From: an uncultured Flavobacteriaceae bacterium
GTDB taxonomy: Bacteria; Bacteroidota; Bacteroidia; Flavobacteriales; Flavobacteriaceae
Assembly: GCA_938011315.1 (NCBI GenBank)
Contig: CALLUG010000018.1
Span: 1-64,000, forward strand
Length of the DNA stretch: 64,000 nucleotides
Reading direction: 5' to 3'
Shown: one piece after another, positions 53,884 to 62,820 of the stretch
Numbering within the stretch: position 1 is the stretch's first letter
Layout of the letters: each line of letters begins with the position of its first letter
Notes under the pieces: generated by a model
What the model saw: only the letters and a program-made list of their open reading frames with translations
The model's database searches: none
Told to the model about the DNA's origin: nothing
Translations under genes and position numbers: made by a program

Positions 53884-54975
53884 ATGACAACCAAAATGCA
53901 ACATAGCAATATCTTAAAGCCAATAATATTATTACTATTTGTTTGTTTATCTTGTAAAGAGCGTAAGGACAACTACGCTAATTTTACAACAGATTACGAG
54001 CCTGTAGTATCTCTTAAAGAAAATATAGAACTTGTTGGTAATGTACAATCCTTCAATTTTTTAAATAAAGACACTCTAGTTGTAGCGGCATCAAACCCTT
54101 TGGGGGTTTATCTTTATTCTACAACAAGTGGTATGCAGCTAAGTAGAGTGGGTAATTATGGTGGTGGTCCTTATGAGTATAAAAGCCCTGCAATAGTTAA
54201 GGTTCACAATAATAAAATTTATGTATGGGACTCACAAATGCTAAAACTAATTGTTTATAATAATAAAGGTCTTGCTGTAAACGAATATACAAGATTTGAT
54301 CAAGCAATTGAAGATTTTGTGATATACAAAAACAAAATATGTTTTTACTTCTCAGGCGGACACTCGAGTCTAATAGGTGTTTTTAACTTAGAAGATAAAC
54401 AGCTATTATATGGTGCTATTAAAGCTTCGGAAACACATAAATTACTAAGCATTAATGCGTGTGCTAAGCCAATGTTTTTGGATAATAACAATATCCTTTT
54501 TACAAGTTCCAACGCTTTAGAAGTAAAGTTGTTGAACTTAGATAATTACGAAATAGCTACTAAAGGGAGTATCATCGATGAAAAATTTAAGGCTAATAGC
54601 ATAAAAAACGCAGCAGATATAGTAAACAGTAATAGCAATAAACTTATAGATTATTTAATGAATAGTAGCTATGTTAAAAGAATTTTCAAAACAGACGACA
54701 GTATTATAGTTAATGCCGATACAGGCTATTTTTATCTTAATGACGATAAATCTCTAAACACATCAAAGCGGATAACTAAATTTTATATCCTAGACCATGA
54801 TTTGAACCTCATTGGCGTTTCTCAAAGTGATTATGATTTAGATAATCAAAACTGCTTAATCAGTTTATATAATAATACACTTTATAGGATAAAAATTAAC
54901 GAAAGTTCTAAAACAGAATTTAATTTTGAGTTATCTAAAATTAAATTTGAAACCAATAACGAAAAATTAAATTAG
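53884..54975 (+). CDS. 6-bladed beta-propeller (TolB-like) lipoprotein
   Basis: A 363-residue lipoprotein (351 if ATG 53896 is used, which leaves a better spacing from the hairpin). Signal peptide with lipobox FVCLSC, then KERKDN. The mature part shows the hallmark of the 6-bladed family: SRVGNYGGGPYEYKSPAIVK followed by IYVWDSQMLKLIVYNNKG, corresponding to the G-x-GP-x-E-Y loop of the first blade. Organised exactly like the pair at 260-1909. Probably surface- or periplasm-facing; partner unknown, the peptide being the obvious candidate. Confidence 0.75.
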   Translation: MTTKMQHSNILKPIILLLFVCLSCKERKDNYANFTTDYEPVVSLKENIELVGNVQSFNFLNKDTLVVAASNPLGVYLYSTTSGMQLSRVGNYGGGPYEYKSPAIVKVHNNKIYVWDSQMLKLIVYNNKGLAVNEYTRFDQAIEDFVIYKNKICFYFSGGHSSLIGVFNLEDKQLLYGAIKASETHKLLSINACAKPMFLDNNNILFTSSNALEVKLLNLDNYEIATKGSIIDEKFKANSIKNAADIVNSNSNKLIDYLMNSSYVKRIFKTDDSIIVNADTGYFYLNDDKSLNTSKRITKFYILDHDLNLIGVSQSDYDLDNQNCLISLYNNTLYRIKINESSKTEFNFELSKIKFETNNEKLN

Positions 54976-54996
54976 TCAAAACATATTTAATTTAGC

Positions 54997-55015
54997 AATT
55001 TAGTATAACTAAATT
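54997..55015. terminator. Weak AT-rich hairpin between convergent genes
   Basis: AATTTAGT pairs with ACTAAATT around a 3-nt loop, 22 nt after the lipoprotein stop. It could serve either strand; the stem has only two GC pairs. Confidence 0.3.
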
Positions 55016-55066
55016 TATCAAGCAGAGAACCATCTTGTTTGCCTCTCAGTTATTTATTGAGAATAG

Positions 55067-56173
55067 CTATTTCATATTTTGAATTATCTTATTAAAAAAC
55101 AAATTAGATGAGTTATCTAAAAGAACAAAACTAGTTTTCTTTTTAGTGTTTCTCACAAAATAAGTATTCGCTGCTAACCAAGCCCCATTGTGCATTACTA
55201 CGTCATCATTTACAATTACCCAGCCAAATCCATAATTTGATTTTTTTCCATTATTTAGTGTTGGTTTTTTAAAAGCTTCTTTTAGGTTTTCACTACTAAT
55301 AAGTTTGTTTTTATACCAAAACTTGTCCCATTTCACAAAATCATTGATACTACAAAAAACACCGCCATCACCAGCAACCCCATCAACAAATGTTGGTTTA
55401 ATGTCTTTTATTTTTCCAGCTAAGTCCTCAAAACCGTCAGTTTTTCCTTCGAATGTTTTATCTTTTGAAGCTAGACTCCAAACTCTTGTTTGGTGCATTC
55501 CTAATGGAATAAAAATACTGTTTTTCATAAAGTTTTCGAAAGATTGATTTGAAACTAGCTCGATTATTCTTGCTAAAATTATGTAGTTTGTATTTGAATA
55601 CTCATATTTTTCGTTGGGGCTAAAGTTTGCTTTTGGCTTATGATCTATTATCAGTTTTATAGCTTTTTTATTGGTCAAAATTCCAATCTCATCTTTTGCT
55701 TTTTTTGCCAAATTCAAATATGAATCAGGTATTCCAGAAGTTTGATTTAGTAAGTTTCTAATGGTAACATTAGGATATGGGAAATTTGAAATATAGTTTA
55801 AAACTAAATCATCGTAGTCAATTAATGCTTTTTCTTTTAATAGCATTATGCCACTCGCTGTAAACTGTTTTGAGACAGAAGCAAGCCTAAATAAAGAATT
55901 GTTATTTAGCTTTTCTGTTTTTTTTGAGTTTGTAAAACCATATGTTTTTGCCAAAGTTGGCGCTCCATCTTTTGTTATTAAAATTGCGCCATTGAATTTC
56001 TTTTCAGAATTTAATTTTTCTAACCAATTGTCAATCAATACTATTTTTTCTTTTTCACTTAAATTTTTAGGAATGTCTAATTCAGGAACTTGAAGAAAAA
56101 AAGCAAAGAACCAAACGAAAAATCCGATAACTATTATTACAATTCCAAGTATAATATAAAGTACAACTTTCAT
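55067..56173 (-). CDS. Serine hydrolase, beta-lactamase/class C-like
   Basis: A 368-residue protein with an N-terminal membrane anchor (about 5-27, IILGIVIIVIGFFVWFF). SxxK motif in ASVSKQFTASG (about 99-102), YxN in YEYSNTNYI (about 190), and a late HNG segment (VVMHNGAW). It fits the beta-lactamase-related serine hydrolases (esterase, DD-peptidase or D-aminopeptidase like). Substrate unknown. Expected to face the periplasm. The 300-base gap behind its start (56174-56434) shows only AT-rich DNA and one AATTGGTATA word at 56363. Confidence 0.85.
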   Translation of the reverse strand: MKVVLYIILGIVIIVIGFFVWFFAFFLQVPELDIPKNLSEKEKIVLIDNWLEKLNSEKKFNGAILITKDGAPTLAKTYGFTNSKKTEKLNNNSLFRLASVSKQFTASGIMLLKEKALIDYDDLVLNYISNFPYPNVTIRNLLNQTSGIPDSYLNLAKKAKDEIGILTNKKAIKLIIDHKPKANFSPNEKYEYSNTNYIILARIIELVSNQSFENFMKNSIFIPLGMHQTRVWSLASKDKTFEGKTDGFEDLAGKIKDIKPTFVDGVAGDGGVFCSINDFVKWDKFWYKNKLISSENLKEAFKKPTLNNGKKSNYGFGWVIVNDDVVMHNGAWLAANTYFVRNTKKKTSFVLLDNSSNLFFNKIIQNMK

Positions 56174-56434
56174 GAGCTTTTTATCTATTTGTCTTTAAAA
56201 TTATAATTTTGTTACTAATCATTTCCAATGGTCTAGTGCATGGTTTACTTTTAGATGCAAAATTAGATCAATAAGCTACATATAGAAGTTTTGCTAAGGT
56301 TCTGTAAGTAATCTATAATTAGCAATGAATAATACAAAGTATCGGGGAATGTTTTAAATAACAATTGGTATAAAAATTCATTTAGTTTCGTTTATCCAAT
56401 CGGCAGAACTACAGTTGTTTAGGTTTAAAAAATA

Positions 56435-56471
56435 AAAAACCCGTATAAACACTATGTTTATACGGGTTTTT
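56435..56471 (-). terminator. Terminator of tRNA-His
   Basis: A perfect 16-bp stem (56435-56450 with 56456-56471), 5-nt loop, core CCCGTATAAAC, flanked by A/T runs that give a U tail on the minus strand. It directly follows the tRNA 3' end. Confidence 0.9.
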
Positions 56472-56472
56472 G

Positions 56473-56547
56473 GGTGGAAGACCGGATTCGAACCGGCGAC
56501 CCTCGGTACCACAAACCGATGCTCTAACCAACTGAGCTACAACCACC
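56473..56547 (-). tRNA. tRNA-His (GTG)
   Basis: On the minus strand: GGTGGTTGTAGCTCAGTTGG starts the gene, the anticodon loop is TTGTGGT (anticodon GTG), and the T-arm is GCCGG-TTCGAAT-CCGGT. An extra G at position -1 (56547), opposite C73, is typical for tRNA-His. CCA is not encoded. In the acceptor stem GTGGTTG faces CTTCCAC, leaving two adjacent T-T mismatches at positions 5-68 and 6-67. It has its own promoter and terminator. Confidence 0.95.
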
Positions 56548-56574
56548 ATTTTAATAGCATAAAAAATGCGTGTG

Positions 56575-56582
56575 CAAATGTA
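56575..56582 (-). promoter_or_regulatory. tRNA-His promoter -7 element
   Basis: Reads TACATTTG on the minus strand, a perfect TAnnTTTG, 27 nt before the tRNA 5' end. Confidence 0.6.
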
Positions 56583-56617
56583 TATTATTTCTTTTCTTTA
56601 TAAAAGAATTTCATCTA

Positions 56618-57337
56618 TTATTTTAAATCAAACAATGAATTTACTGCTGCATAGCGTTCTACAGTAAAGCCTTCAGCATACTCTACACCAACTAAGCGCC
56701 CTAAGTCTTTTGCTCTATACACAACACTATCTATAAAATTTTTACTCGATATGGGCGTATCAGGCTCTCCTTTATATTTTGGATTAAAAAATTGAGTTTT
56801 ATAAGCTTCTACAGAGGCTATTTTTTTGTCTATAAATCCTGTAATATCTACTACAAAATCTGGGGTTATATCCTTCCATTGTATATAATGATATACTTGT
56901 TTTGGTCGCCACGGGTTTTGGTTAATTCCATTTAGTTCAGTTTTAATTTTAATTAAACCGCTTAAAAAACAAGCATCACTAGCCAACTTACTTCCCTTAG
57001 GATGATCTATATGTCTATCGTCAATAGCATTGCATAATATAATTTCTGGTTGGTATTGTCTTATTTTTTTTATTACTTCGAGTTGGTGTGTTTTGTCGTT
57101 AAGAAAAAAACCATCGGCAAAACCCATATTTTCACGTTGTGCTAATCCTAATATTTTTGAGGCTTCCGTAGCCTCTTTATGCCTAATTTCAGCACTACCT
57201 CTAGTGCCTAATTCTCCTCTTGTAAGGTCTAAAACACCAACTTTTTTGCCATTAGCAACTTCTTTTGCAACTGTACCAGAACAAGCAAGTTCGATGTCGT
57301 CTGGATGTGCTGCGATACATAGTATATCTAGTTTCAT
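56618..57337 (-). CDS. bshB1: Bacillithiol biosynthesis deacetylase BshB1
   Basis: A 239-residue LmbE/PIG-L-type deacetylase. Zinc site: AAHPDDIELACSG (about 8-20) and the later HIDHPKGS (about 109). Other marks: DLTRGELGTRGSAEIR and GFADGFF. It removes the acetyl group from GlcNAc-malate in bacillithiol synthesis. It lies 26 bases after a trans-sulfuration gene, a sensible pairing since the next step adds cysteine. bshA and bshC are not in this window. Confidence 0.93.
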   Translation of the reverse strand: MKLDILCIAAHPDDIELACSGTVAKEVANGKKVGVLDLTRGELGTRGSAEIRHKEATEASKILGLAQRENMGFADGFFLNDKTHQLEVIKKIRQYQPEIILCNAIDDRHIDHPKGSKLASDACFLSGLIKIKTELNGINQNPWRPKQVYHYIQWKDITPDFVVDITGFIDKKIASVEAYKTQFFNPKYKGEPDTPISSKNFIDSVVYRAKDLGRLVGVEYAEGFTVERYAAVNSLFDLK

Positions 57338-57363
57338 TACTTGTCTTTATGAATTGGAATTAA

Positions 57364-58521
57364 TTATCTTACTGCAGCTATTGTAATTGCTTGTTCAATA
57401 TCTTCAACAATATCTTTTATATCCTCTATGCCTACAGAAAAACGTATTAAACTGTCGGTGATGCCCTGTGTTATTCTGTCTTCGGGGCTTAGTAAAGCAT
57501 GCGATGTTTCTGAGGGCAGGAGCATTGTGCTTTCTACCCCTGCTAAGCTCATAGATGGTTTTATGAGGTTTAGTGCCTTAAAAAAGGTCTTGACGTTAAT
57601 ATCTTTTTTTACTTCAAAAGATAGCATTGCTCCAAAACCTCTCATTTGTTGCTTTGCTAGTTTATAATCTGGGTGCGTTTTTAGCCCAGGATAGTGTACC
57701 TTAGTAATGGCATGATGCTTGTTTAAATAATTTGCTATTTTTTTTGCATTTTTAGTCTGCGCCTTAACTCTAATCCCGAGGGTTTTTATACTGCGCTCTA
57801 ACATCCAAATAGTAAAATCGCTTAAATTACCTCCTGTAGTAATTGCCATTTTCCAGATAGCATCGATATAGGCTTGTGATGTCGCAACTGCTCCTGCACA
57901 AAGATCGCTATGTCCTCCCAAATATTTTGTAGCACTATGTACTACAATATCAATTCCAAAACCGATTGGTTGTTGTAGTATAGGAGAGGCAAAGGTATTA
58001 TCTATAACAGTAAGTATTTGTTTTGATTTTGCTAGTTTAGCAATAGCTTTTAGGTCTACTATTTTTAGTAGAGGGTTAGATGGTGTCTCTATATATATTA
58101 GTTTAGTATTGGGTTGGATGGCTTTTTTAAAATCTGATGCCTCTAGTCCGTCTGTAAAACTGTATTCAATATTATAACGATGAAATTGCGACTCAACCAA
58201 ATGGCGTGTCCCACCATAAATATCATTTTGCAATACAATGTGATCCCCAGATTTTAAAAACGTTAGTAATACATTGCTTATAGCAGCCATACCCGAACTA
58301 AAAATCATGGCTGCTTGTGTATGCTCTAAAGCAGCTATTTTTTTACTAAGTGCTTCTTGGTTTGGTGTGTTAAAATAACGAGGATAGCGTTTTGTATCGA
58401 CATCCATAAACTCGTACGAAGATGATAGGTATATGGGCGATACGGCGCCTTTAAATTGTTCATCTTTTAACTCGCCTGCATGAGTGCAGATGGTATTTGT
58501 TTTATAACTTTTTTTAGTCAT
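57364..58521 (-). CDS. Trans-sulfuration PLP enzyme (cystathionine gamma-synthase/lyase type)
   Basis: A 385-residue Cys/Met metabolism PLP enzyme. The Schiff-base lysine is in HSATKYLGGHSD (about 199); other marks are YSRxxNP-like RYFNTPNQEALSKKIAALE, AAMIFSSGMAAIS, VVIDNTFASP-like LTVIDNTFASP and SLAGVESTMLLP. Sequence alone does not tell gamma-synthase (MetB) from gamma-lyase or beta-lyase. The bshB1 neighbour suggests a role in cysteine supply. Confidence 0.88.
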   Translation of the reverse strand: MTKKSYKTNTICTHAGELKDEQFKGAVSPIYLSSSYEFMDVDTKRYPRYFNTPNQEALSKKIAALEHTQAAMIFSSGMAAISNVLLTFLKSGDHIVLQNDIYGGTRHLVESQFHRYNIEYSFTDGLEASDFKKAIQPNTKLIYIETPSNPLLKIVDLKAIAKLAKSKQILTVIDNTFASPILQQPIGFGIDIVVHSATKYLGGHSDLCAGAVATSQAYIDAIWKMAITTGGNLSDFTIWMLERSIKTLGIRVKAQTKNAKKIANYLNKHHAITKVHYPGLKTHPDYKLAKQQMRGFGAMLSFEVKKDINVKTFFKALNLIKPSMSLAGVESTMLLPSETSHALLSPEDRITQGITDSLIRFSVGIEDIKDIVEDIEQAITIAAVR

Positions 58522-58631
58522 AGATGTATTTTGATAGTAAAATTACGAAAAAACAACGACTTGTTACTTAGTGTTTTTATTATGATTTTAATGTGAAATG
58601 TTAAAAATGTATCTTGCGTTTTCTTTTTTAT

Positions 58632-59210
58632 ATGGATAATTTAAAACAACATCAACATTTTATTTTACATAAACCTTATGGTTATTTAAGTCAATTTATT
58701 TATGAAGGAAAACGGAGAACAAGTAAAAAGAAATTAGGCGAACTGTATTCTTTTCCTAAAGGCACTATGGCTATTGGGCGTTTGGATGAAGCTTCTGAGG
58801 GTCTTTTATTTTTAACCACAAATGGGAAGGTAAGTGAGTATATTAGAAGTAAAAAGATAGAAAAAGAGTATTATGTGCAGGTCGATGGCGTTATTACAGC
58901 AAGAGCTATTGAACAACTAAAACAGGGTGTAAGCATTGGTATAAATGGCGAAAAGTACACAACCAAGCCGTGCAAAGCCAAACAAATTGACTCTGTAGAG
59001 CATCTACCCATTGCGGTACGACATGTAAGAGATGAACGACATGGCCCTAAAAGTTGGGCTTCTATAACGATAACCGAAGGTAAGTTTAGGCAAGTAAGAA
59101 AAATGACTGCTGCAGTTGGATTTCCTACCTTACGACTTGTACGCGTTAGGATTGATAAAACATATTTAAAAATTACACCTGGAACTGTTGTTGAGGTTGA
59201 TGGTTTTTAG
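58632..59210 (+). CDS. rRNA large-subunit pseudouridine synthase (RluE/RsuA family)
   Basis: A 192-residue RsuA-family synthase. Start set at ATG 58632 (MDNLKQHQHFILHKPYGYLSQF); a TTG at 58614 would add six residues and overlaps the promoter region (TATCTTGC at about 58610). The catalytic Asp is in GRLDEASEGLLFLTTNG (about 52). Other marks: KEYYVQVDG and KFRQVRKMTAAVGFPTLRLVRVRI. No S4 domain, as in RluE. The exact rRNA site is inferred. Confidence 0.88.
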   Translation: MDNLKQHQHFILHKPYGYLSQFIYEGKRRTSKKKLGELYSFPKGTMAIGRLDEASEGLLFLTTNGKVSEYIRSKKIEKEYYVQVDGVITARAIEQLKQGVSIGINGEKYTTKPCKAKQIDSVEHLPIAVRHVRDERHGPKSWASITITEGKFRQVRKMTAAVGFPTLRLVRVRIDKTYLKITPGTVVEVDGF

Positions 59211-59266
59211 ATAAACAGAATGATATGGGCAATAACTAATGCTGTCGTTTTATACTAATACTACAT

Positions 59267-59503
59267 TTATTTTTTTTTAGGCATTGGGCCACGTAAGTGT
59301 ATAATTAAGCCATCTAGAAAGTTTCGTAATATTTGATCACCACAAGCCATATATTTTGGATGGTTTTCATTTCTAAAAAAAGCACCTAATTCGCTCTTTG
59401 TTAGTCTAAAATCTTTTAATGCACAAATTTTTATAATATCGTCGTCTCTTAGCTTGTGAGCAACACGCAATTTTTTAAAAATATCGTTATTATTAAGTCC
59501 CAT
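59267..59503 (-). CDS. DUF1456 protein, single-repeat (YehS-like)
   Basis: A 78-residue protein with one DUF1456 repeat: NNDIFKKLRVAHKLRDDDII, then RLTKSELGAFFRNENHPKY, and a basic tail PMPKKK. E. coli YehS has two such repeats, so this is a half-length form. Function unknown. Its promoter abuts the start codon. Confidence 0.82.
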   Translation of the reverse strand: MGLNNNDIFKKLRVAHKLRDDDIIKICALKDFRLTKSELGAFFRNENHPKYMACGDQILRNFLDGLIIHLRGPMPKKK

Positions 59504-59507
59504 AAGT

Positions 59508-59515
59508 CAAAGGTA
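59508..59515 (-). promoter_or_regulatory. Promoter -7 element directly before the DUF1456 start
   Basis: Reads TACCTTTG on the minus strand, a perfect TAnnTTTG, with 4 nt between its G and the ATG at 59503; a leaderless transcript is predicted. Confidence 0.55.
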
Positions 59516-59539
59516 ATCCTTTTTTTGAATTAAGGACAG

Positions 59540-60709
59540 TTAGTTTTCGATTCTGTTTTCATCAAAAGCAGATGGCAGTAGTTTAGGAATAAATTTTACA
59601 ACTATAGGTAGAAGTAGTGCTCCTCCAGGGAGTAAAAAAATGGCAAGACTTGGTATCGATTTAAATATATCTAGCAATTGTTCTTGTACTTTTTTTTGTT
59701 CCTCTTTATTTAGATCCCTAACAGTGGATTTTGTTAAGAGTACCATAAGTTCTTTACTATCCATAAGTTCTTTGTACAGACGCCTTCTGTTTCTAGAAAT
59801 TAAAAGACGTACCATTTTGTTAGAATTGTCGTAAAAACTCTTTATAACATTTTTAGAGCTTAGTAGTGCTATATCGTCTTTATATACTGTATAAAAATGA
59901 TTTACCATTTGTATAGAGCGTTTTACTATGGTGTTTTTTAAATTTAAATCCTGTCCTAATTGTTGTAAAAACTCTTGCTCAGGTATAGCTATAGTTTTGT
60001 CATTCCATGTACACATACACGCAATGTCCAAAATATACTTTTTTTCTTGAGTTGTTTTTAAGTTAAAAATTGCATCGGAGTAGCTTAATTCAATATTATC
60101 ATGATAGCGTAAAGATGCTTCAAAAAGTTTTATTAAACTCTCATCATAATGAGTTCTATTCGTTTTGGAGCTTAATACGTTAAGGATTATTGTTTCTATG
60201 GAAGCCTCTAGATTTTTAATATAGGTGCTTGATATTTTTTGCGTATTTAAATACCTTTTATAAGCTAAGACATCTACAAATAGTAAGGCATTAATTACAA
60301 AATAATTAAAATTTTTGGTAAGAAAATTATCATCTAACTGTATGCGCTTATGAATTATTTTTTCTAGCAATTTGCTAGAAGAGTCATTTAATATCTCTTG
60401 AAAAAAAGTCTTTTTAGTTTCATTTATTTCAGAATAAAAACTTACCAAACTATCAATTAGATTAGTTTGTGGAGCAAAATTTTGATGTGTATAGAATAGG
60501 GCGATAAAGAGGTTGATTTTACTTTTTTCTTCGTCAGTAAAATCAACATCTTCAACAAGCTGATTGGCTATCTTTATATTATTTCCATAAATAAAACCAC
60601 AAGATTTTAAACTGGCATATAGTTCTTTTTCAGGTATAGTGGCTGCTTGCTTATTAGAAACAAGCATATCTTGTAGTTTTACTACCCAACCACCACTAGA
60701 TGGATTCAT
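59540..60709 (-). CDS. LETM1-related protein
   Basis: A 389-residue, mostly alpha-helical protein without signal peptide. The C-terminal ~75 residues (LNKEEQKKVQEQLLDIFKSI, then AIFLLPGGALLLPIVVKFIPKLLP SAFDEN) match the conserved core of LETM1, the mitochondrial cation-exchange protein, including the hydrophobic PGG-x-LLLP segment. The middle (about 210-300) resembles a TerB-like helical domain. I recall Flavobacteriia homologues labelled 'LETM1-related biofilm-associated protein'. A membrane role is inferred. Confidence 0.75.
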   Translation of the reverse strand: MNPSSGGWVVKLQDMLVSNKQAATIPEKELYASLKSCGFIYGNNIKIANQLVEDVDFTDEEKSKINLFIALFYTHQNFAPQTNLIDSLVSFYSEINETKKTFFQEILNDSSSKLLEKIIHKRIQLDDNFLTKNFNYFVINALLFVDVLAYKRYLNTQKISSTYIKNLEASIETIILNVLSSKTNRTHYDESLIKLFEASLRYHDNIELSYSDAIFNLKTTQEKKYILDIACMCTWNDKTIAIPEQEFLQQLGQDLNLKNTIVKRSIQMVNHFYTVYKDDIALLSSKNVIKSFYDNSNKMVRLLISRNRRRLYKELMDSKELMVLLTKSTVRDLNKEEQKKVQEQLLDIFKSIPSLAIFLLPGGALLLPIVVKFIPKLLPSAFDENRIEN

Positions 60710-60802
60710 CTTTGTTTTTTTGTTAAAATTAACAACTATTTTTTTTGAATAAAGAAGCTCTCCTTAGGTCAAAAAGCGTGTTTACTTGTTAGCGGTGTAT
60801 CT

Positions 60803-61420
60803 TTAATTTTTTCTAAGAAAAGTGTTAATTTCTATAGCTACATCTTCCCATGTTTTACTTACACCATCTTCTCCCTTGTGTAAATCGAAACATACTTTAT
60901 TTAATGATGCCAAAGCGTTTAAAGCATTCCAATTTTTAAGATCCATTGTTCCTTTTAGAGTAACACGTCTTTGGTCTGTTATAGACACCTCTAGAGGCAA
61001 TGTATTGGTAACCCCATTCATACTAATAGAGGCTACATAAGCTCCATTAGTAACTTTTAGTGTTCCTTTTAGAAATGCAGTGTTTAGCATTGCACCAAAA
61101 AAAGATGTTTTTAATTTATAATCTCTACTCTCGTTATTTGTAAATAAACTACTTATAGGGATAGAAAAGTCTAAATCATTTAAGGCTTCCTCTGGGTTAG
61201 TTCCTGCTTTAGGTTCAAAATTTAATGTTTTAAACTCACCGCCAACCCCTACTTTTGAGGTGGTTTTGTATGCTGTCCATTTTACGGAAGTTGCTTCTGG
61301 CTTAACAACAAATTGCTCTGCAGCTACAGTAGGAGCTGCATTTGTTGAATTATCTTGCTGTGGTTTTTTGCAGGATAGCGTAATGCTGGTTATAAGGATT
61401 ATAAATAGTAATTTTTTCAT
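60803..61420 (-). CDS. YceI family lipoprotein
   Basis: A 205-residue lipoprotein starting at ATG 61420 (MKKLLFIILITSITLSC); an in-frame upstream extension to 61474 is rejected as it precedes the signal peptide. After a linker of about 30 residues comes a YceI beta-barrel (EATSVKWTAYKTTSKVGVGGEF; LDFSIPISSLFTNNESRDYK; DLKNWNALNALASLN). YceI proteins bind isoprenoid or other lipids in the periplasm; ligand unknown. Confidence 0.88.
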   Translation of the reverse strand: MKKLLFIILITSITLSCKKPQQDNSTNAAPTVAAEQFVVKPEATSVKWTAYKTTSKVGVGGEFKTLNFEPKAGTNPEEALNDLDFSIPISSLFTNNESRDYKLKTSFFGAMLNTAFLKGTLKVTNGAYVASISMNGVTNTLPLEVSITDQRRVTLKGTMDLKNWNALNALASLNKVCFDLHKGEDGVSKTWEDVAIEINTFLRKN

Positions 61421-61605
61421 AATTTTAGTTTGAAATATTTTTTTAAAAATAAAGTAATATTTAAGTAAATACAAGATTTTAGTTACTGAAGTGATTTAAT
61501 TTTTTTGTTGGCCAAAAAGAGGCGCTTTATTAGTTGCCTTGTCTTTTTTATGTCGCAGCGATATTGCATCATTAATTTATGTTTGGCACAAAAAAATAAA
61601 TTACT

Positions 61606-62820
61606 TTAATTAATAAGCTTTGTAATAACTTGTGTTGTGTTATGCAATGTTTTGTGTACAGGGCATTTATCAGCAATTTCTAATAAGCGTTGCTTTTGTT
61701 TATCATCTAGATTACCTTCAAATTGAATATCTCTACTAAAAGTATCTATTTTTGAATTTGAAGTTTCACAATCTTGGCAGTCTTGTGCATGTGTTTTGCT
61801 ATAACTGGTGTGTACTTGTACGTTTTTTACCTCCCAACCTTTACGCTTTGCATACATTTGAATAGTCATTGCTGTACATGCAGATAGTCCTGCTGATACC
61901 AGTTCGTAAGGGGAGGGGCCAAAATCATTTCCGCCAAAACTTGTAGGCTCATCTGCGATTAGGTAATGCTTACCTACTTTCATTTGTGTTGTAAATCCAT
62001 CGTCTGCATCTAAGCTTACAGCAACCTGATGCTTAGATTTTAAAATTTCTTGTGTTGGCACCTCAATATAGCGTTTTGCCCATTCTGAAATAATTTCGCC
62101 AGCATAGATAGAGTCTTCTTTTTTAGATAGCATATGGTCTGCACCATCTAATGAGACAAAGCTTTTTGGGTGATGCGCTGAAATATAAATTTCTTCGGCG
62201 TTTTTAACCCCAACAATAGTATCTTGAGGTGAGTGCATTACTAATACTGCCTTCCTTAGTTTTTTTGCTACTTCTGGTAGCGATTTTGTTTCTAGGTCGT
62301 CTATAAACTGCTTTTTAATAGTAAAATCTCTTCCGCTAAGTTTTACAACGGCGAGTCCTGTATCTTTAATTTGATCAATACTACTATCTAGTAAGTGCGT
62401 AACATGCTTGGGGTTAGAGGGAGCACCTACAGTAGCGACTGCTTTTATAGAATTTATTTCTGAGGCAGCAAATATGGAAGCTGCTCCACCCAAAGAGTGC
62501 CCTATAATAAGTGTTGGTGCAGCATAGTTTTCTTCTAAAAAACGTGCTGCACTGAGAATGTCTTCTACATTTCCAGAAAAATTAGTGTCTTCAAAATCGC
62601 CATCACTTTCCCCTAATCCTGTAAAGTCAAATCGTAGCACTCCAAAACCGTTGTTGGTTAAGGCACGGCTTATATTTCTTACTGCCGATAGGTTTTTGTT
62701 ACAAGTAAAACAATGTGCGAATATGGCAAAATTATGTGCGGCTTGCTCTGTTGGTAATTCTAGCCGTCCCGATAGGGTTTGTTTTTCACTATTTAAAAAA
62801 GATACTTTTGTTAAACTCAT
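61606..62820 (-). CDS. Bifunctional alpha/beta-hydrolase / OsmC family protein
   Basis: A 404-residue fusion. The N-terminal alpha/beta hydrolase (about 1-255) has FAHCFTCNKN, the nucleophile elbow GHSLGGAAS (Ser about 109), a late Asp in HSPQDTIV and His in GADHML. The C-terminal OsmC domain (about 270-404) has GPSPYELVSAGLSACTAMTI (Cys about 314) and CPVHKTLH (Cys about 387), the two redox cysteines used in peroxide reduction. The fusion is known from other bacteria. A role in organic peroxide or ester detoxification is inferred. Confidence 0.92.
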   Translation of the reverse strand: MSLTKVSFLNSEKQTLSGRLELPTEQAAHNFAIFAHCFTCNKNLSAVRNISRALTNNGFGVLRFDFTGLGESDGDFEDTNFSGNVEDILSAARFLEENYAAPTLIIGHSLGGAASIFAASEINSIKAVATVGAPSNPKHVTHLLDSSIDQIKDTGLAVVKLSGRDFTIKKQFIDDLETKSLPEVAKKLRKAVLVMHSPQDTIVGVKNAEEIYISAHHPKSFVSLDGADHMLSKKEDSIYAGEIISEWAKRYIEVPTQEILKSKHQVAVSLDADDGFTTQMKVGKHYLIADEPTSFGGNDFGPSPYELVSAGLSACTAMTIQMYAKRKGWEVKNVQVHTSYSKTHAQDCQDCETSNSKIDTFSRDIQFEGNLDDKQKQRLLEIADKCPVHKTLHNTTQVITKLIN

